From: Calditerrivibrio sp.
GTDB taxonomy: Bacteria > Chrysiogenota > Deferribacteres > Deferribacterales > Calditerrivibrionaceae
Assembly: GCA_020217115.1 (NCBI GenBank)
Contig: JAIWOA010000102.1
Location: 1-13,447, forward strand
Length of the DNA: 13,447 nt
Reading direction: 5' to 3'
Part shown: positions 1 through 7,840 of the stretch, in pieces
Numbering within the stretch: position 1 is the first letter of the stretch
Layout of the letters: each line of letters starts with the position of its first letter
Translations under genes and position numbers: made by a program
The notes under the pieces: generated by a model
What the model was told of the DNA's origin: nothing
Seen by the model: only the letters and a program-made list of their open reading frames with translations
Database searches by the model: none

Positions 1-2526
1 GTTCCTGGTTGGGACTGTCATGGTTTACCCATCGAACATCAGGTTGATAAAGAGCTTGGAGATAAAAAATATGAGATATCAAAGTCTGAAATAAGGAAAA
101 TGTGTAGAAAATATGCTGAAAAATACATAGATATTCAAAGGGATGAATTTAAAAGGTTAGGTGTGTTAGGTGACTGGGAAAATCCCTATATAACTATGAA
201 TTATGAATATGAGGCGATTACTCTCAAAGAGTTGTATAAATTCTTTAATAATGGTGGGATATATAAAGGTTCTAAACCTGTTTATTGGTGTATGGACTGT
301 GTTACTGCACTCGCAGAAGCTGAGGTTGAATATAACGATCATACCTCCCATTCAATTTTTGTAAAGTTTCCAGTGAGAGAAGTCACTAAGTCTAAGCTTG
401 GAATAAATGGTGATCTGTCTGTGGTAATATGGACAACTACCCCATGGACACTACCTGCCAACCTTGGGGTTGCTTTTCATCCCGAATTTAAATATTCAGT
501 TATAAAAATTAATGCATCAGAGAATCAAAATCTTAAAAATGGTGAATTTATAATTCTTGCTACAGAATTGTATGGAAAACTGATGACTCATTTTAAGGTT
601 ACAGAATTTGAAGAGGTTTCTCAATTTACAGGTGTGGATTTTGATAGGGGTGTTTGTAAGCATCCCTTTTATGATAGGGATTCTTTAATGATATTGGGTG
701 ATCATGTTACCCTTGAACAGGGTACAGGTATAGTTCATACTGCTCCGGGTCATGGTCAAGAGGACTATGAAATTGGTTTGAAGTATGGTCTTGATATATA
801 CAATCCAGTTGATGACTATGGTAAATTTAAGAAAGATGTGGAGTTGTTTGCCGGTATTCATGTTGTTAAAGCTAATAAAATTATAATCGATTATATGCAG
901 GATAATGGCTCTCTTATATCTGTAGGTAATATTGAACACTCTTATCCACATTGTTGGAGATGTAAAAAGCCTGTTATCTACAGGGCAACCCCACAGTGGT
1001 TTATCTCAATGGAGTCAAACAATTTACGAGCAAATGCTTTAAATGAGATCAAAAAAGTGAGGTGGACACCTTCATGGGGTGAAAATAGGATTACTGCTAT
1101 GATCGAAAATAGGCCAGATTGGTGTATATCAAGGCAGAGAAGCTGGGGAGTTCCTATAGCTGTATTTTCTTGCGGTGAATGTGGTGAGATAATTATTGAT
1201 AAAGAGATTCAGGATAGAGTAGTTGACTCCTTTATGAGATATGGAGCTGATGCATGGTTTGACAATGATGTTGAGTATTTTCTTGGCAAAGATTACAAGT
1301 GTCCAAAGTGTGGATCTATATCAATAAAAAAAGAAACAGATATACTTGATGTCTGGTTTGATTCTGGTGTTAGTCATGCTGCAGTTTGTGAGGTAAGGGA
1401 TGAACTAAAACCTTCTGCTGATATGTATCTTGAGGGCAGTGACCAACATAGGGGATGGTTCCATAGTTCACTTCTTGAATCTGTTGGTACAAGGATGAAA
1501 GCTCCATACAAGGAAGTTCTAACCCATGGCTTTGTTGTCGATGGGAAAGGGAGAAAAATGTCCAAATCTGTAGGAAATGTTGTAAGGCCACAGGAGATTA
1601 TTGAAAAATATGGTGCAGAAGTGTTGAGATTGTGGGTAGCAGCAGAGGACTATACTGAGGATGTCAGAATCTCTGATGATATTATAAAAAGACTTGTTGA
1701 ATCCTATAGAAAAATAAGAAATACTGCAAGGTATCTGCTTGGTAACATTTATGACTTTAACTTTGATACTGAAGCAGTTCCCGTTGATAAGATGATGGAA
1801 CTTGACAGATATATTATTTTTAAATGGCAGAAGGTAAAGGAGAGAATATATAGAGCAAATAGGGATTATCAGTTTCACATATTCTATCACGCTTTTATAA
1901 ACTTTTGTATTAATGAGCTTTCATCTTTTTATTTAGATATCGTTAAGGATAGAATATATTCATATAGAGCTGGTTCTCTTCAGAGAAGATCTGCTCAAAC
2001 AGCTATTTTTACATTGGTAAAGGAGATGTCAATTGTTATGTCTCCAATTTTATCTTTTACTGCAGATGAGATATGGGAATATATACCTTCTTATAAAAAT
2101 AAATCTGAATTTGTCTTTCTTGAACTATACCCCGAAATATTGCATGTAGATGTTGGTATTTTAGATAAATTTGACAGGCTTACTGAAATTAAAAAAGATG
2201 TAAACAAGGCTCTTGAAATAGCAAGAGTTGGTAAACTTATTGGTCATCCCCTTGATGCTAAGGTGGAGTTGTATTTGACAGATAAAGATCTGGAAATATG
2301 TTCCCTCGATGAGGGTTTAGAGAAGCTCTTTATTGTGTCTGAGCTATATGTTAAACATTTTAATGATGCTTCAGGGGATATATATTGTTCAGAGTCTGGA
2401 GATATAAAGGTTAAAGTATATGTTTCTGAAAATCAAAAATGTGAAAGATGTTGGGTTAGATCAAGCACTGTTGGTAAGAACTCAGAACACCCCACATTAT
2501 GTAATAGATGTGTTGAAAATATATGA
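1..2526 (+). CDS. ileS: Isoleucyl-tRNA synthetase (5' end outside window)
   Basis: Charges tRNA-Ile with isoleucine in the cytosol (class I aminoacyl-tRNA synthetase, EC 6.1.1.5). The frame is open from base 1, so the gene starts before the window; 841 residues are present and, by comparison with E. coli IleS, roughly 55-60 N-terminal residues are missing. The ATP-binding HIGH-type motif reads HGLP at residues 7-10 (PGWDCHGLP context) and KMSKS lies at residues 519-523. The ISRQRSWGVP and DVWFDSG blocks are typical of the family. Two cysteine pairs in the middle (C391/C394 and C434/C437) look like a zinc knuckle found in many bacterial IleRS. The C-terminal zinc finger is intact (C814, C817, C834, C837). 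The window's left edge cuts the gene; there is no sign that the gene itself is broken. It heads the visible part of an operon with lspA 5-14 bases downstream. Confidence 0.97.
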   Translation, partial: VPGWDCHGLPIEHQVDKELGDKKYEISKSEIRKMCRKYAEKYIDIQRDEFKRLGVLGDWENPYITMNYEYEAITLKELYKFFNNGGIYKGSKPVYWCMDCVTALAEAEVEYNDHTSHSIFVKFPVREVTKSKLGINGDLSVVIWTTTPWTLPANLGVAFHPEFKYSVIKINASENQNLKNGEFIILATELYGKLMTHFKVTEFEEVSQFTGVDFDRGVCKHPFYDRDSLMILGDHVTLEQGTGIVHTAPGHGQEDYEIGLKYGLDIYNPVDDYGKFKKDVELFAGIHVVKANKIIIDYMQDNGSLISVGNIEHSYPHCWRCKKPVIYRATPQWFISMESNNLRANALNEIKKVRWTPSWGENRITAMIENRPDWCISRQRSWGVPIAVFSCGECGEIIIDKEIQDRVVDSFMRYGADAWFDNDVEYFLGKDYKCPKCGSISIKKETDILDVWFDSGVSHAAVCEVRDELKPSADMYLEGSDQHRGWFHSSLLESVGTRMKAPYKEVLTHGFVVDGKGRKMSKSVGNVVRPQEIIEKYGAEVLRLWVAAEDYTEDVRISDDIIKRLVESYRKIRNTARYLLGNIYDFNFDTEAVPVDKMMELDRYIIFKWQKVKERIYRANRDYQFHIFYHAFINFCINELSSFYLDIVKDRIYSYRAGSLQRRSAQTAIFTLVKEMSIVMSPILSFTADEIWEYIPSYKNKSEFVFLELYPEILHVDVGILDKFDRLTEIKKDVNKALEIARVGKLIGHPLDAKVELYLTDKDLEICSLDEGLEKLFIVSELYVKHFNDASGDIYCSESGDIKVKVYVSENQKCERCWVRSSTVGKNSEHPTLCNRCVENI

Positions 2527-2529
2527 TAT

Positions 2530-2535
2530 AGGTGG
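2530..2535 (+). promoter_or_regulatory. Ribosome binding site that bears on the lspA start
   Basis: AGGTGG is the only good Shine-Dalgarno match before lspA. It overlaps the GTG at 2532 that gives the longest reading frame, so that GTG cannot use it. The in-frame TTG at 2541 sits 5 bases downstream of it, a normal distance, and would begin the protein MKRLVLIL, which resembles usual LspA starts. The TTG at 2538 is too close. Confidence 0.5.
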
Positions 2536-3026
2536 CTTTGTTGAAAAGGTTAGTTTTAATCTTATTTGTATTAGTTGGGTTCGATCAGTACACAAAACAG
2601 ATTATTTATAAAAATTTTTACCTTTATGAATCTATACCTGTGATAAAGGGTTTTTTTAGTATTACTTACATACTAAATCCTGGTGCAGCTTTTGGTTTTC
2701 TTGCTAATATGAGTGAAAATTATAGGGTATTATTTTTTGTATTTGTTACAATAATAGCCATTGCCCTTGTAATTTATCTTCTTATAAAGGAGAAGATTTT
2801 TAAGATTAGAAAATATGCTTATACTTTTATATTGGCAGGTGCTTTTGGTAACTTAATAGATAGAATTTGGTTGGGGAAAGTAATAGATTTCCTTGATTTT
2901 TACATAAAGGATCATCACTGGCCTGCTTTTAATGTCGCTGATATTGCTATAAGTGTTGGTGTTGGTCTCCTTCTAATTGATATGATTTTTTTTAAAAAAG
3001 ATAGTTTAGATACCGCAAAGGATTAA
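2532..3026 (+). CDS. lspA: Lipoprotein signal peptidase (signal peptidase II)
   Basis: Inner-membrane aspartyl protease that removes the signal peptide from diacylglyceryl-modified prolipoproteins (EC 3.4.23.36). The 164 residues (longest start) match the family length, with about four hydrophobic segments (roughly residues 7-25, 66-86, 95-112, 135-154). Conserved blocks are NPGAAFG at 49-55, GNLIDR at 106-111 and FNVADI at 133-138; D110 and D137 correspond to the catalytic aspartates of E. coli LspA. The longest start is GTG at 2532, but the ribosome binding site favours TTG at 2541, which would shorten the protein by three residues. It follows ileS by 5 bases (14 with the TTG start), the common ileS-lspA pairing, and purH follows 10 bases on, so all three are probably cotranscribed. 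Confidence 0.96.
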   Translation: MALLKRLVLILFVLVGFDQYTKQIIYKNFYLYESIPVIKGFFSITYILNPGAAFGFLANMSENYRVLFFVFVTIIAIALVIYLLIKEKIFKIRKYAYTFILAGAFGNLIDRIWLGKVIDFLDFYIKDHHWPAFNVADIAISVGVGLLLIDMIFFKKDSLDTAKD

Positions 3027-3036
3027 AGGAGGTTTT

Positions 3037-4587
3037 ATGAACATAATGCCAAAAAGGGCTTTGATAAGTGTTTCAAAAAAAGATGGTATAGTTGATTTTG
3101 CGAAGTTTTTATCTGGTAAAGGAGTTGAGATACTTTCTACCGGTGGCACATATAGTACTCTAAAAAATAGTGGTATAAGCGTTATAGAAATTTCAGAGTT
3201 TACAGGTTTTCCTGAAATGCTTGATGGGAGAGTCAAAACTTTACATCCAAAAGTTCATGCGGGTATCTTAAATATTAGAGATAATTCTTCTCACCAGAAA
3301 ACAATGAAAGAACATAGTTTGGAAGATATCGATATGGTTGTCGTTAATCTTTATCCCTTTGAGGAGACAGTCTCTAAAACGGCAGTCACCATTGAAGAAG
3401 CTATAGAAAATATAGATATAGGTGGACCTTCCATGCTTAGAAGTGCTGCCAAAAATTTTAAATATGTTGCTGTTGTTACTGATCCTTTTGACTATAAAGT
3501 TTTAATGGATGAAATCGAAAAGAGTGGTGGTATATCTTATCAGACACGAATGAATCTCTCAAGGAAAGCATATTCTTTGACAGCTTTTTATGACAGTATG
3601 ATAGCAAATTACTTTAACTCTCTAATGAAGGTAAAATTTCCCGAATACTCTGTTGTTCCAGGTAGGTTGCAAGAGGTTATGAGATATGGCGAAAATCCTC
3701 ACCAGGCTTCAGCATTTTATATTCATCCTTTGATTAAAGAGGTTTCTGTTTCGAGGTCAAAACAGCTTCAGGGAAAAGAGCTTTCTTTTAATAATATTGT
3801 GGATATAAATGCTGCCTTTGAATTGCTAAAAGAATTTAATAACCCTGCTTCGGTTATAGTTAAGCACAATAATCCTTGTGGTGTAGCTATTGGTAATGAT
3901 ATTCTGGAGGCATATTTACTTGCATTAGAATGTGATCCTGTAAGTGCCTTTGGTGGTATTGTTGCAGTCAATAGGGAAGTAGATGGGAATTTGGCTGATG
4001 AACTCAAAAAACTTTTTCTTGAAGTTGTGATAGCTCCATCTTTTAGCAAGGAGAGTCTGGGGATTTTATCTGAAAAAAAGAATCTTAGATTAATTGAAAC
4101 TGGTGAAATTGATGGGCATAGAGATAATGAATTGGATCTTAAAAAGGTTGTTGGAGGGTTTCTCCTACAGGATAGAGATCTGCATGAAATTGATGATATT
4201 AAAAAGTTGTCAGTACCTACAAAAAGAAAACCCACCGATTTTGAGTATTCTGCACTTAATTTTGCATGGAAGGTTGCAAAACATGTTAAGTCCAATGCCA
4301 TTGTATACTCCAACGATAGGCAGACAATTGGTATAGGTGCTGGACAGATGAGCAGGGTTGACTCAAGTAAGATCGCAGCTCTTAAGGCAAGAAAACCTCT
4401 AGATGGATTGGTAATGGCTTCTGACGCATTTTTCCCGTTTAGAGATAGTATAGATGAAGCTGCAGAAAGGGGTATAAAAGCAATTATTCAGCCAGGTGGT
4501 TCCATAAGAGATGAAGAGGTTATAAATGCCTGTGATGAGCATGGTATAGCCATGGTATTCACAGGCGTAAGACATTTTAGACATTAA
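3037..4587 (+). CDS. purH: Bifunctional AICAR transformylase / IMP cyclohydrolase
   Basis: Catalyses the last two steps of de novo purine synthesis: formylation of AICAR with 10-formyl-THF, then closure to IMP (EC 2.1.2.3 and 3.5.4.10). The 516 residues match full-length PurH. The N-terminal MGS-like cyclohydrolase domain (about 1-150) carries LLSTGG-type (here ILSTGG), [12 protein letters not shown] and NIDIGGP blocks. The C-terminal transformylase domain has RYGENPHQ at 216-223, the [11 protein letters not shown] block, KHNNPCG starting at K276-H277 (the catalytic Lys-His pair of the family), AFGGIVAVN and the terminal [11 protein letters not shown] and FTGVRHF blocks. The start ATG has a strong AAGGAGG at 3026-3032, overlapping the lspA stop codon. 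It sits 10 bases after lspA and 19 before purD, so the purine genes are embedded in the ileS-lspA operon. No purine riboswitch could fit in the gap. Confidence 0.98.
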   Translation: MNIMPKRALISVSKKDGIVDFAKFLSGKGVEILSTGGTYSTLKNSGISVIEISEFTGFPEMLDGRVKTLHPKVHAGILNIRDNSSHQKTMKEHSLEDIDMVVVNLYPFEETVSKTAVTIEEAIENIDIGGPSMLRSAAKNFKYVAVVTDPFDYKVLMDEIEKSGGISYQTRMNLSRKAYSLTAFYDSMIANYFNSLMKVKFPEYSVVPGRLQEVMRYGENPHQASAFYIHPLIKEVSVSRSKQLQGKELSFNNIVDINAAFELLKEFNNPASVIVKHNNPCGVAIGNDILEAYLLALECDPVSAFGGIVAVNREVDGNLADELKKLFLEVVIAPSFSKESLGILSEKKNLRLIETGEIDGHRDNELDLKKVVGGFLLQDRDLHEIDDIKKLSVPTKRKPTDFEYSALNFAWKVAKHVKSNAIVYSNDRQTIGIGAGQMSRVDSSKIAALKARKPLDGLVMASDAFFPFRDSIDEAAERGIKAIIQPGGSIRDEEVINACDEHGIAMVFTGVRHFRH

Positions 4588-4606
4588 TATATTTGGAGTT
4601 CAGCTT

Positions 4607-5878
4607 ATGAAGATTTTAGTAATAGGTTCTGGAGGAAGAGAACATGCCATCGCCTGGAAGTTGGCTCAAAGTGATAAAGTTAGTAAAGTCTACTGTGCTC
4701 CAGGTAATGGTGGGACAGCTACAGAGTCTAAATGTGAAAATATTCTGTTAAAGGGTAATGAATTTGATGGTTTGATAGATTTTGTAAAAAAGAATGAAAT
4801 TTATATGACAGTAGTTGGTCCTGAAGATCCTTTGTCTAAAGGGATAGTCGATAGATTTAATAGGGATGGTTTGAGAATTTTTGGGCCTATTAAGGATGCT
4901 GCAAGGTTAGAATCAAGTAAGGTATTTGCAAAAGAGGTTATGTTTTCTGCTGGTATACCCACTGCACATTACAGGGAATTTTCAAATTTTAAAGATGCTA
5001 AAAATTATATTGAAGAGAAAGGTGTACCTATTGTTGTGAAGGCTGATGGCCTTGCTGCCGGTAAAGGGGTAACTGTTGCTCGCACTATGGATGAAGCAAT
5101 TGGTGCTATTAGAGAGATATTTATAGATAATATTTTTGGAGATGCTGGTAGCAAAGTTGTAATAGAGGAGTTTTTAGAAGGGGAAGAGGCTTCATTTATA
5201 GCAATTACTGACGGTGAGACTATACTTCCCTTTGCATCAAGTCAGGATCATAAGACAGTTTTTGATGATGACAAAGGACCTAACACTGGTGGTATGGGTG
5301 CGTACTCTCCAGCACCAGTTGTATCTCAGAAGGTTCATGATATTACTATGGAAAGGGTCATGATACCTTTAATGAAAGAGATGAGAAAAAGAGGTATTTT
5401 ATATAAAGGTTTTATCTATGCAGGATTAATGATAAAAGGTGAGGATGTAAAGGTTCTTGAATTTAATTGTAGGTTAGGTGATCCTGAAACGCAACCACTA
5501 CTTTTTAGAATGAAATCTGACATGTTTGATTTATTAAATTCTGCTATAGATGTGAATCTTAAAAATTTCAATCTTGAGTGGTATGATGAATACTCTGTTG
5601 GAGTTGTTTTAACTTCAGGGGGATATCCTAAGGAATTTACAAAGGGTTTTGTCATAGATGGACTTGATAGAGTTGATAGTTCTGTAAAGGTTTTTCATGC
5701 AGGGACATCTTTAAAGCATGGCTCTATTGTTACCGATGGTGGAAGAGTTTTATGTGTGACTGCCAGAGATAGGGATTTAAAGTTAGCAATATCAAAGGTT
5801 TATAGAGAAGTTGCTAAGATAAATTTTGAGGGTTGTCATTACAGGAAAGATATAGGGAAGAAGGGTTTGAGGAGATAA
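4607..5878 (+). CDS. purD: Phosphoribosylamine-glycine ligase (GAR synthetase)
   Basis: ATP-dependent joining of glycine to phosphoribosylamine, step two of de novo purine synthesis (EC 6.3.4.13), cytosolic. The 423 residues are the usual length for a monofunctional PurD. An N-terminal PurK-like fold begins with ILVIGSGGREHA; VVGPEDPL follows. The ATP-grasp region holds VKADGLAAGKG with K145, HKTVFDDDKGP from H215, PNTGGMGAYSP from P225, and the metal-binding block FNCRLGDPETQ. The start ATG has TTGGAG at 4594-4599. It lies 19 bases after purH and one base before the hldD start, so purH and purD are expected to be expressed together. Confidence 0.98.
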   Translation: MKILVIGSGGREHAIAWKLAQSDKVSKVYCAPGNGGTATESKCENILLKGNEFDGLIDFVKKNEIYMTVVGPEDPLSKGIVDRFNRDGLRIFGPIKDAARLESSKVFAKEVMFSAGIPTAHYREFSNFKDAKNYIEEKGVPIVVKADGLAAGKGVTVARTMDEAIGAIREIFIDNIFGDAGSKVVIEEFLEGEEASFIAITDGETILPFASSQDHKTVFDDDKGPNTGGMGAYSPAPVVSQKVHDITMERVMIPLMKEMRKRGILYKGFIYAGLMIKGEDVKVLEFNCRLGDPETQPLLFRMKSDMFDLLNSAIDVNLKNFNLEWYDEYSVGVVLTSGGYPKEFTKGFVIDGLDRVDSSVKVFHAGTSLKHGSIVTDGGRVLCVTARDRDLKLAISKVYREVAKINFEGCHYRKDIGKKGLRR

Positions 5879-5879
5879 A

Positions 5880-6848
5880 ATGATACTTTTGACTGGTGGA
5901 TCAGGGTTTATAGGCAGCGTCCTACTTGGTTATCTAAATAAAAAAGGGATTAATAATATTATTGTGGTAGATAAATTTCGTAAAGGTTTTAAGTGGAAGA
6001 ACCTTATAGATAAAGATTATATAGAATTTGTTGATAAGGAAAAGTTCTTTTCTTCGTTACATCATTATGAGTTTGATGCTATATTCCATATTGGTGCCTG
6101 TTCAGATACCACTGAACTGGATATGGATTATCTTTTTGATAACAATTTTAATTCTAGTAAATTATTATTAGAATATACTTCAAACAAAGATATCCCATTT
6201 ATTTTTGCCAGCAGTGCAGCTATTTATGGAGATGGCAGTAATGGTTATTCTGATTATGACGAAAACATTGATAGTTACAGACCGCTTAATGCATACGGGT
6301 ATTCAAAATATATTTTTGATAAATATTTAATAAAGGAGAATACTAAAAAGCCTAAACATTGGTACTCATTTAGGTTTTTCAATGTTTATGGACCTAATGA
6401 ATATCATAAGGGTAGAATGGCAAGTGTAGTAATGCACGCTTACAACCAGCTAAAGAAAGATGGGAAGATACGATTATTTAAGTCTCACAGAGATGGTTTC
6501 AAAGATGGAGAACAAAAAAGAGATTTCATTTACGTTAAAGATGTTGTAGAGGTAATGTATTATTTTTATGAAAATAGACCAAAAAGTGGAATTTACAATC
6601 TTGGAACCGGAATAGCTAGAAGTTTCAATGACTTAGCTAAAAGCGTTATCAGCAGTTCCGGAATCTTTGGTGATATTGAGTATTTTGATATGCCTGAGGA
6701 TATAAGGGATAAATATCAATATCTTACACAAGCTGATATAGATAAGTTGAGAAATGCTGGGTATGATAAAAAGTTCTTCAGTTTGGAGGAAGGGATATAC
6801 GATTATCTTGTTAATTATCTGATGAACGATAAAAATATCTATTACTGA
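5880..6848 (+). CDS. hldD: ADP-L-glycero-D-manno-heptose 6-epimerase
   Basis: Epimerises ADP-D-glycero-D-manno-heptose to the L-glycero form, the last step in making the activated heptose for the LPS inner core (EC 5.1.3.20; also called rfaD). The protein is an extended short-chain dehydrogenase of 322 residues. The Rossmann dinucleotide motif GGSGFIG is at 6-12. The YxxxK catalytic pair is Y139/K143, preceded by the SSAAIYG strand. K177 in YHKGRMAS matches the second HldD catalytic lysine. IFHIGACSDTTE, RDFIYVKDVV and the C-terminal TQADIDKLRNAGYDK are HldD-specific and separate it from UDP-sugar epimerases. Translation is tightly coupled to purD: one base separates the genes and GAGGAG at 5869-5874 lies within the purD end. 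The other heptose genes (hldE, gmhA, gmhB) are not in the window. Confidence 0.96.
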   Translation: MILLTGGSGFIGSVLLGYLNKKGINNIIVVDKFRKGFKWKNLIDKDYIEFVDKEKFFSSLHHYEFDAIFHIGACSDTTELDMDYLFDNNFNSSKLLLEYTSNKDIPFIFASSAAIYGDGSNGYSDYDENIDSYRPLNAYGYSKYIFDKYLIKENTKKPKHWYSFRFFNVYGPNEYHKGRMASVVMHAYNQLKKDGKIRLFKSHRDGFKDGEQKRDFIYVKDVVEVMYYFYENRPKSGIYNLGTGIARSFNDLAKSVISSSGIFGDIEYFDMPEDIRDKYQYLTQADIDKLRNAGYDKKFFSLEEGIYDYLVNYLMNDKNIYY

Positions 6849-6953
6849 ATATAACTATTATACAAATTAATTTGATACTTTAAAAAAAGTGTTTGAAATA
6901 TTTTTTTAATTGTATTATATAAACCTGTTGTTACTATACTAAGGAGGTATGTT
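6849..6953 (+). other. AT-rich gap between hldD and HU
   Basis: This 105-base gap holds no gene. A weak hairpin (ACTTT 6877-6881, AAAGT 6886-6890, loop of four A) followed by seven T at 6901-6907 might end the upstream operon, but the stem is only 5 bp with one G-C pair. The second half carries the predicted HU promoter and ribosome binding site. Confidence 0.5.
6893..6921 (+). promoter_or_regulatory. Predicted sigma-70 promoter for HU
   Basis: TTGAAA at 6893-6898 matches the -35 consensus at 5 of 6 bases. TATATA at 6916-6921 (4 of 6) follows after 17 bases. The region is so AT-rich that other -10 registers (for example TATTAT at 6913 or TATAAA at 6918) are also possible. Transcription would start near 6928, leaving a leader of about 25 bases. 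Confidence 0.45.
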
Positions 6954-7226
6954 GTGAACAAGAAAGATTTGATTGAAAAAATTGCTGAGAAGGCATCTTT
7001 GAAGAAAGTTGAAGCTGAGAAAGCTCTTGAAGCTTTTGAGGAAGCAGTTGTTGAAGCTCTTAAAAATGGGGATAAAGTTACTCTTGTAGGCTTTGGTACT
7101 TACTCTGTGTATGAGAGAAAGGCAAGAACAGGTAGGAATCCTCAGACTGGTAAAGAGATTAAGATTCCTGCTAAGAAAACTCCAAAATTCACACCTGGAA
7201 AATTATTCAAAGATTCTGTTAAGTAA
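6954..7226 (+). CDS. DNA-binding protein HU
   Basis: Small nucleoid-associated protein that bends and compacts DNA as a dimer. The 90 residues are the standard length of HU/IHF proteins. Helical N-terminal half (MNKKDLIEKIAEKA, then VEAEKALEAF), the GFGTYSVYERKARTGRNPQTG block at 46-66 that forms the DNA-contacting arm, including the intercalating proline P63, and the lysine-rich end PKFTPGKLF are all present. It looks like HU rather than IHF by overall similarity; I cannot tell from the sequence whether it is the alpha or beta type. The start is GTG at 6954, chosen because AAGGAGG at 6941-6947 is 6 bases upstream. It has its own predicted promoter and a strong terminator, so it is likely a single-gene, highly expressed unit. 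Confidence 0.96.
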   Translation: MNKKDLIEKIAEKASLKKVEAEKALEAFEEAVVEALKNGDKVTLVGFGTYSVYERKARTGRNPQTGKEIKIPAKKTPKFTPGKLFKDSVK

Positions 7227-7235
7227 TTAACTTAA

Positions 7236-7277
7236 AGGCTTCCTTTGATAATAGGGAAGCCTGGCTTGTTTTTATTT
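7236..7277 (+). terminator. Intrinsic terminator after HU
   Basis: A perfect 8-bp stem pairs AGGCTTCC (7236-7243) with GGAAGCCT (7255-7262) around an 11-base loop. A T-rich tail (TTGTTTTTATT, 7266-7276) follows after three bases. It starts 9 bases past the HU stop codon and ends just before the next reading frame. Confidence 0.85.
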
Positions 7278-7279
7278 AT

Positions 7280-7840
7280 TTGGCTGTGGACAAAAAATAT
7301 ATATCCTCTAAAATTAGGAATTTGCGCAAGTCTCAAGGTATAACCCTTGAAGCTCTTGCATCTGCTATTAACAAAACTAAAAGTTATGTTTCGATGCTTG
7401 AGAATCAAAAGGCTGTTCCATCTTTGCCGACATTAAAGGAGATAGCCTCTTTTTTTGGTATTACCATTGCTGAGTTTTTTGATACTGATGATAGCAAAGT
7501 AGATTTTAAAAAAGAGATTTTTGATTTTGATGTTGATGCAGATCAGATATATTCTAAAAAAAATGAATTTAATCTTTATCTTCTACACAAAAATAAAAGT
7601 TTTAAGATGAAAACCTATATTGTTGAGCTTTTTCCCCACGGTGGTTATTCACAACCATTGGCCCATGAAGGTGAAGAACAGGGGTATGTCATAGAGGGGA
7701 ATGTTGAGCTTACCCTGGATAATGATGTATATGTATTAAAAAAAGGTCAATATTTTTATTTTGACTCAAGCAAAAATCATATGGTCAGAAATCTCTCTGA
7801 GGAGATATCAAGAATTTTCTGGGTCTATTTGCCTAAGTAA
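7280..7840 (+). CDS. HTH-cupin transcriptional regulator (XRE family)
   Basis: Likely transcription factor that senses a small molecule; the ligand and targets are unknown. The 186 residues fit the XRE-cupin family. Residues about 11-67 form a lambda-repressor-like helix-turn-helix (KIRNLRKSQGITLEALA, then SYVSMLENQKAVPSL), a linker spans about 68-108, and residues about 109-184 form a cupin with HEGEEQGYVIEG at 129-140 and H167 as possible metal or ligand contacts. Relatives of this layout regulate polyamine, amino acid or sugar metabolism; nothing here picks one. The longest start is TTG at 7280; GTG at 7286, giving MDKKYISSK, is as likely. Neither has a clear ribosome binding site, because the HU terminator lies directly upstream. 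The 3' end overlaps miaA on the other strand by 33 bases. Confidence 0.88.
   Translation: MAVDKKYISSKIRNLRKSQGITLEALASAINKTKSYVSMLENQKAVPSLPTLKEIASFFGITIAEFFDTDDSKVDFKKEIFDFDVDADQIYSKKNEFNLYLLHKNKSFKMKTYIVELFPHGGYSQPLAHEGEEQGYVIEGNVELTLDNDVYVLKKGQYFYFDSSKNHMVRNLSEEISRIFWVYLPK

Noticed and set aside
1519..1890. 123-residue minus-strand open frame inside ileS.
   Set aside because: It lies wholly within the well-conserved ileS coding region, has no recognisable motif and no ribosome binding site.
3768..4313. 181-residue minus-strand open frame inside purH.
   Set aside because: It is the complement of conserved PurH sequence, serine-rich from the antisense reading, with no family resemblance.
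4588..4606. Purine riboswitch or PurR-type operator ahead of purD or purH.
   Set aside because: The intergenic gaps are 10 and 19 bases, too short to hold either.
6870..6907. Weak hairpin plus T-run as terminator of the ileS-hldD operon.
   Set aside because: The 5-bp A/T stem is too weak to call as a feature, and the -35 of HU overlaps the same bases.
6949..6957. Three-codon mini-ORF (ATG TTG TGA) overlapping the HU start.
   Set aside because: The ATG is one base from the Shine-Dalgarno sequence, too close for initiation; GTG at 6954 has ideal spacing.
7738..7767. Possible minus-strand terminator for miaA inside the HTH-cupin gene (GTCAA/TTGAC stem followed by seven T).
   Set aside because: The stem is only 5 bp with a 10-base loop and would be very unstable; it is also constrained by coding sequence.
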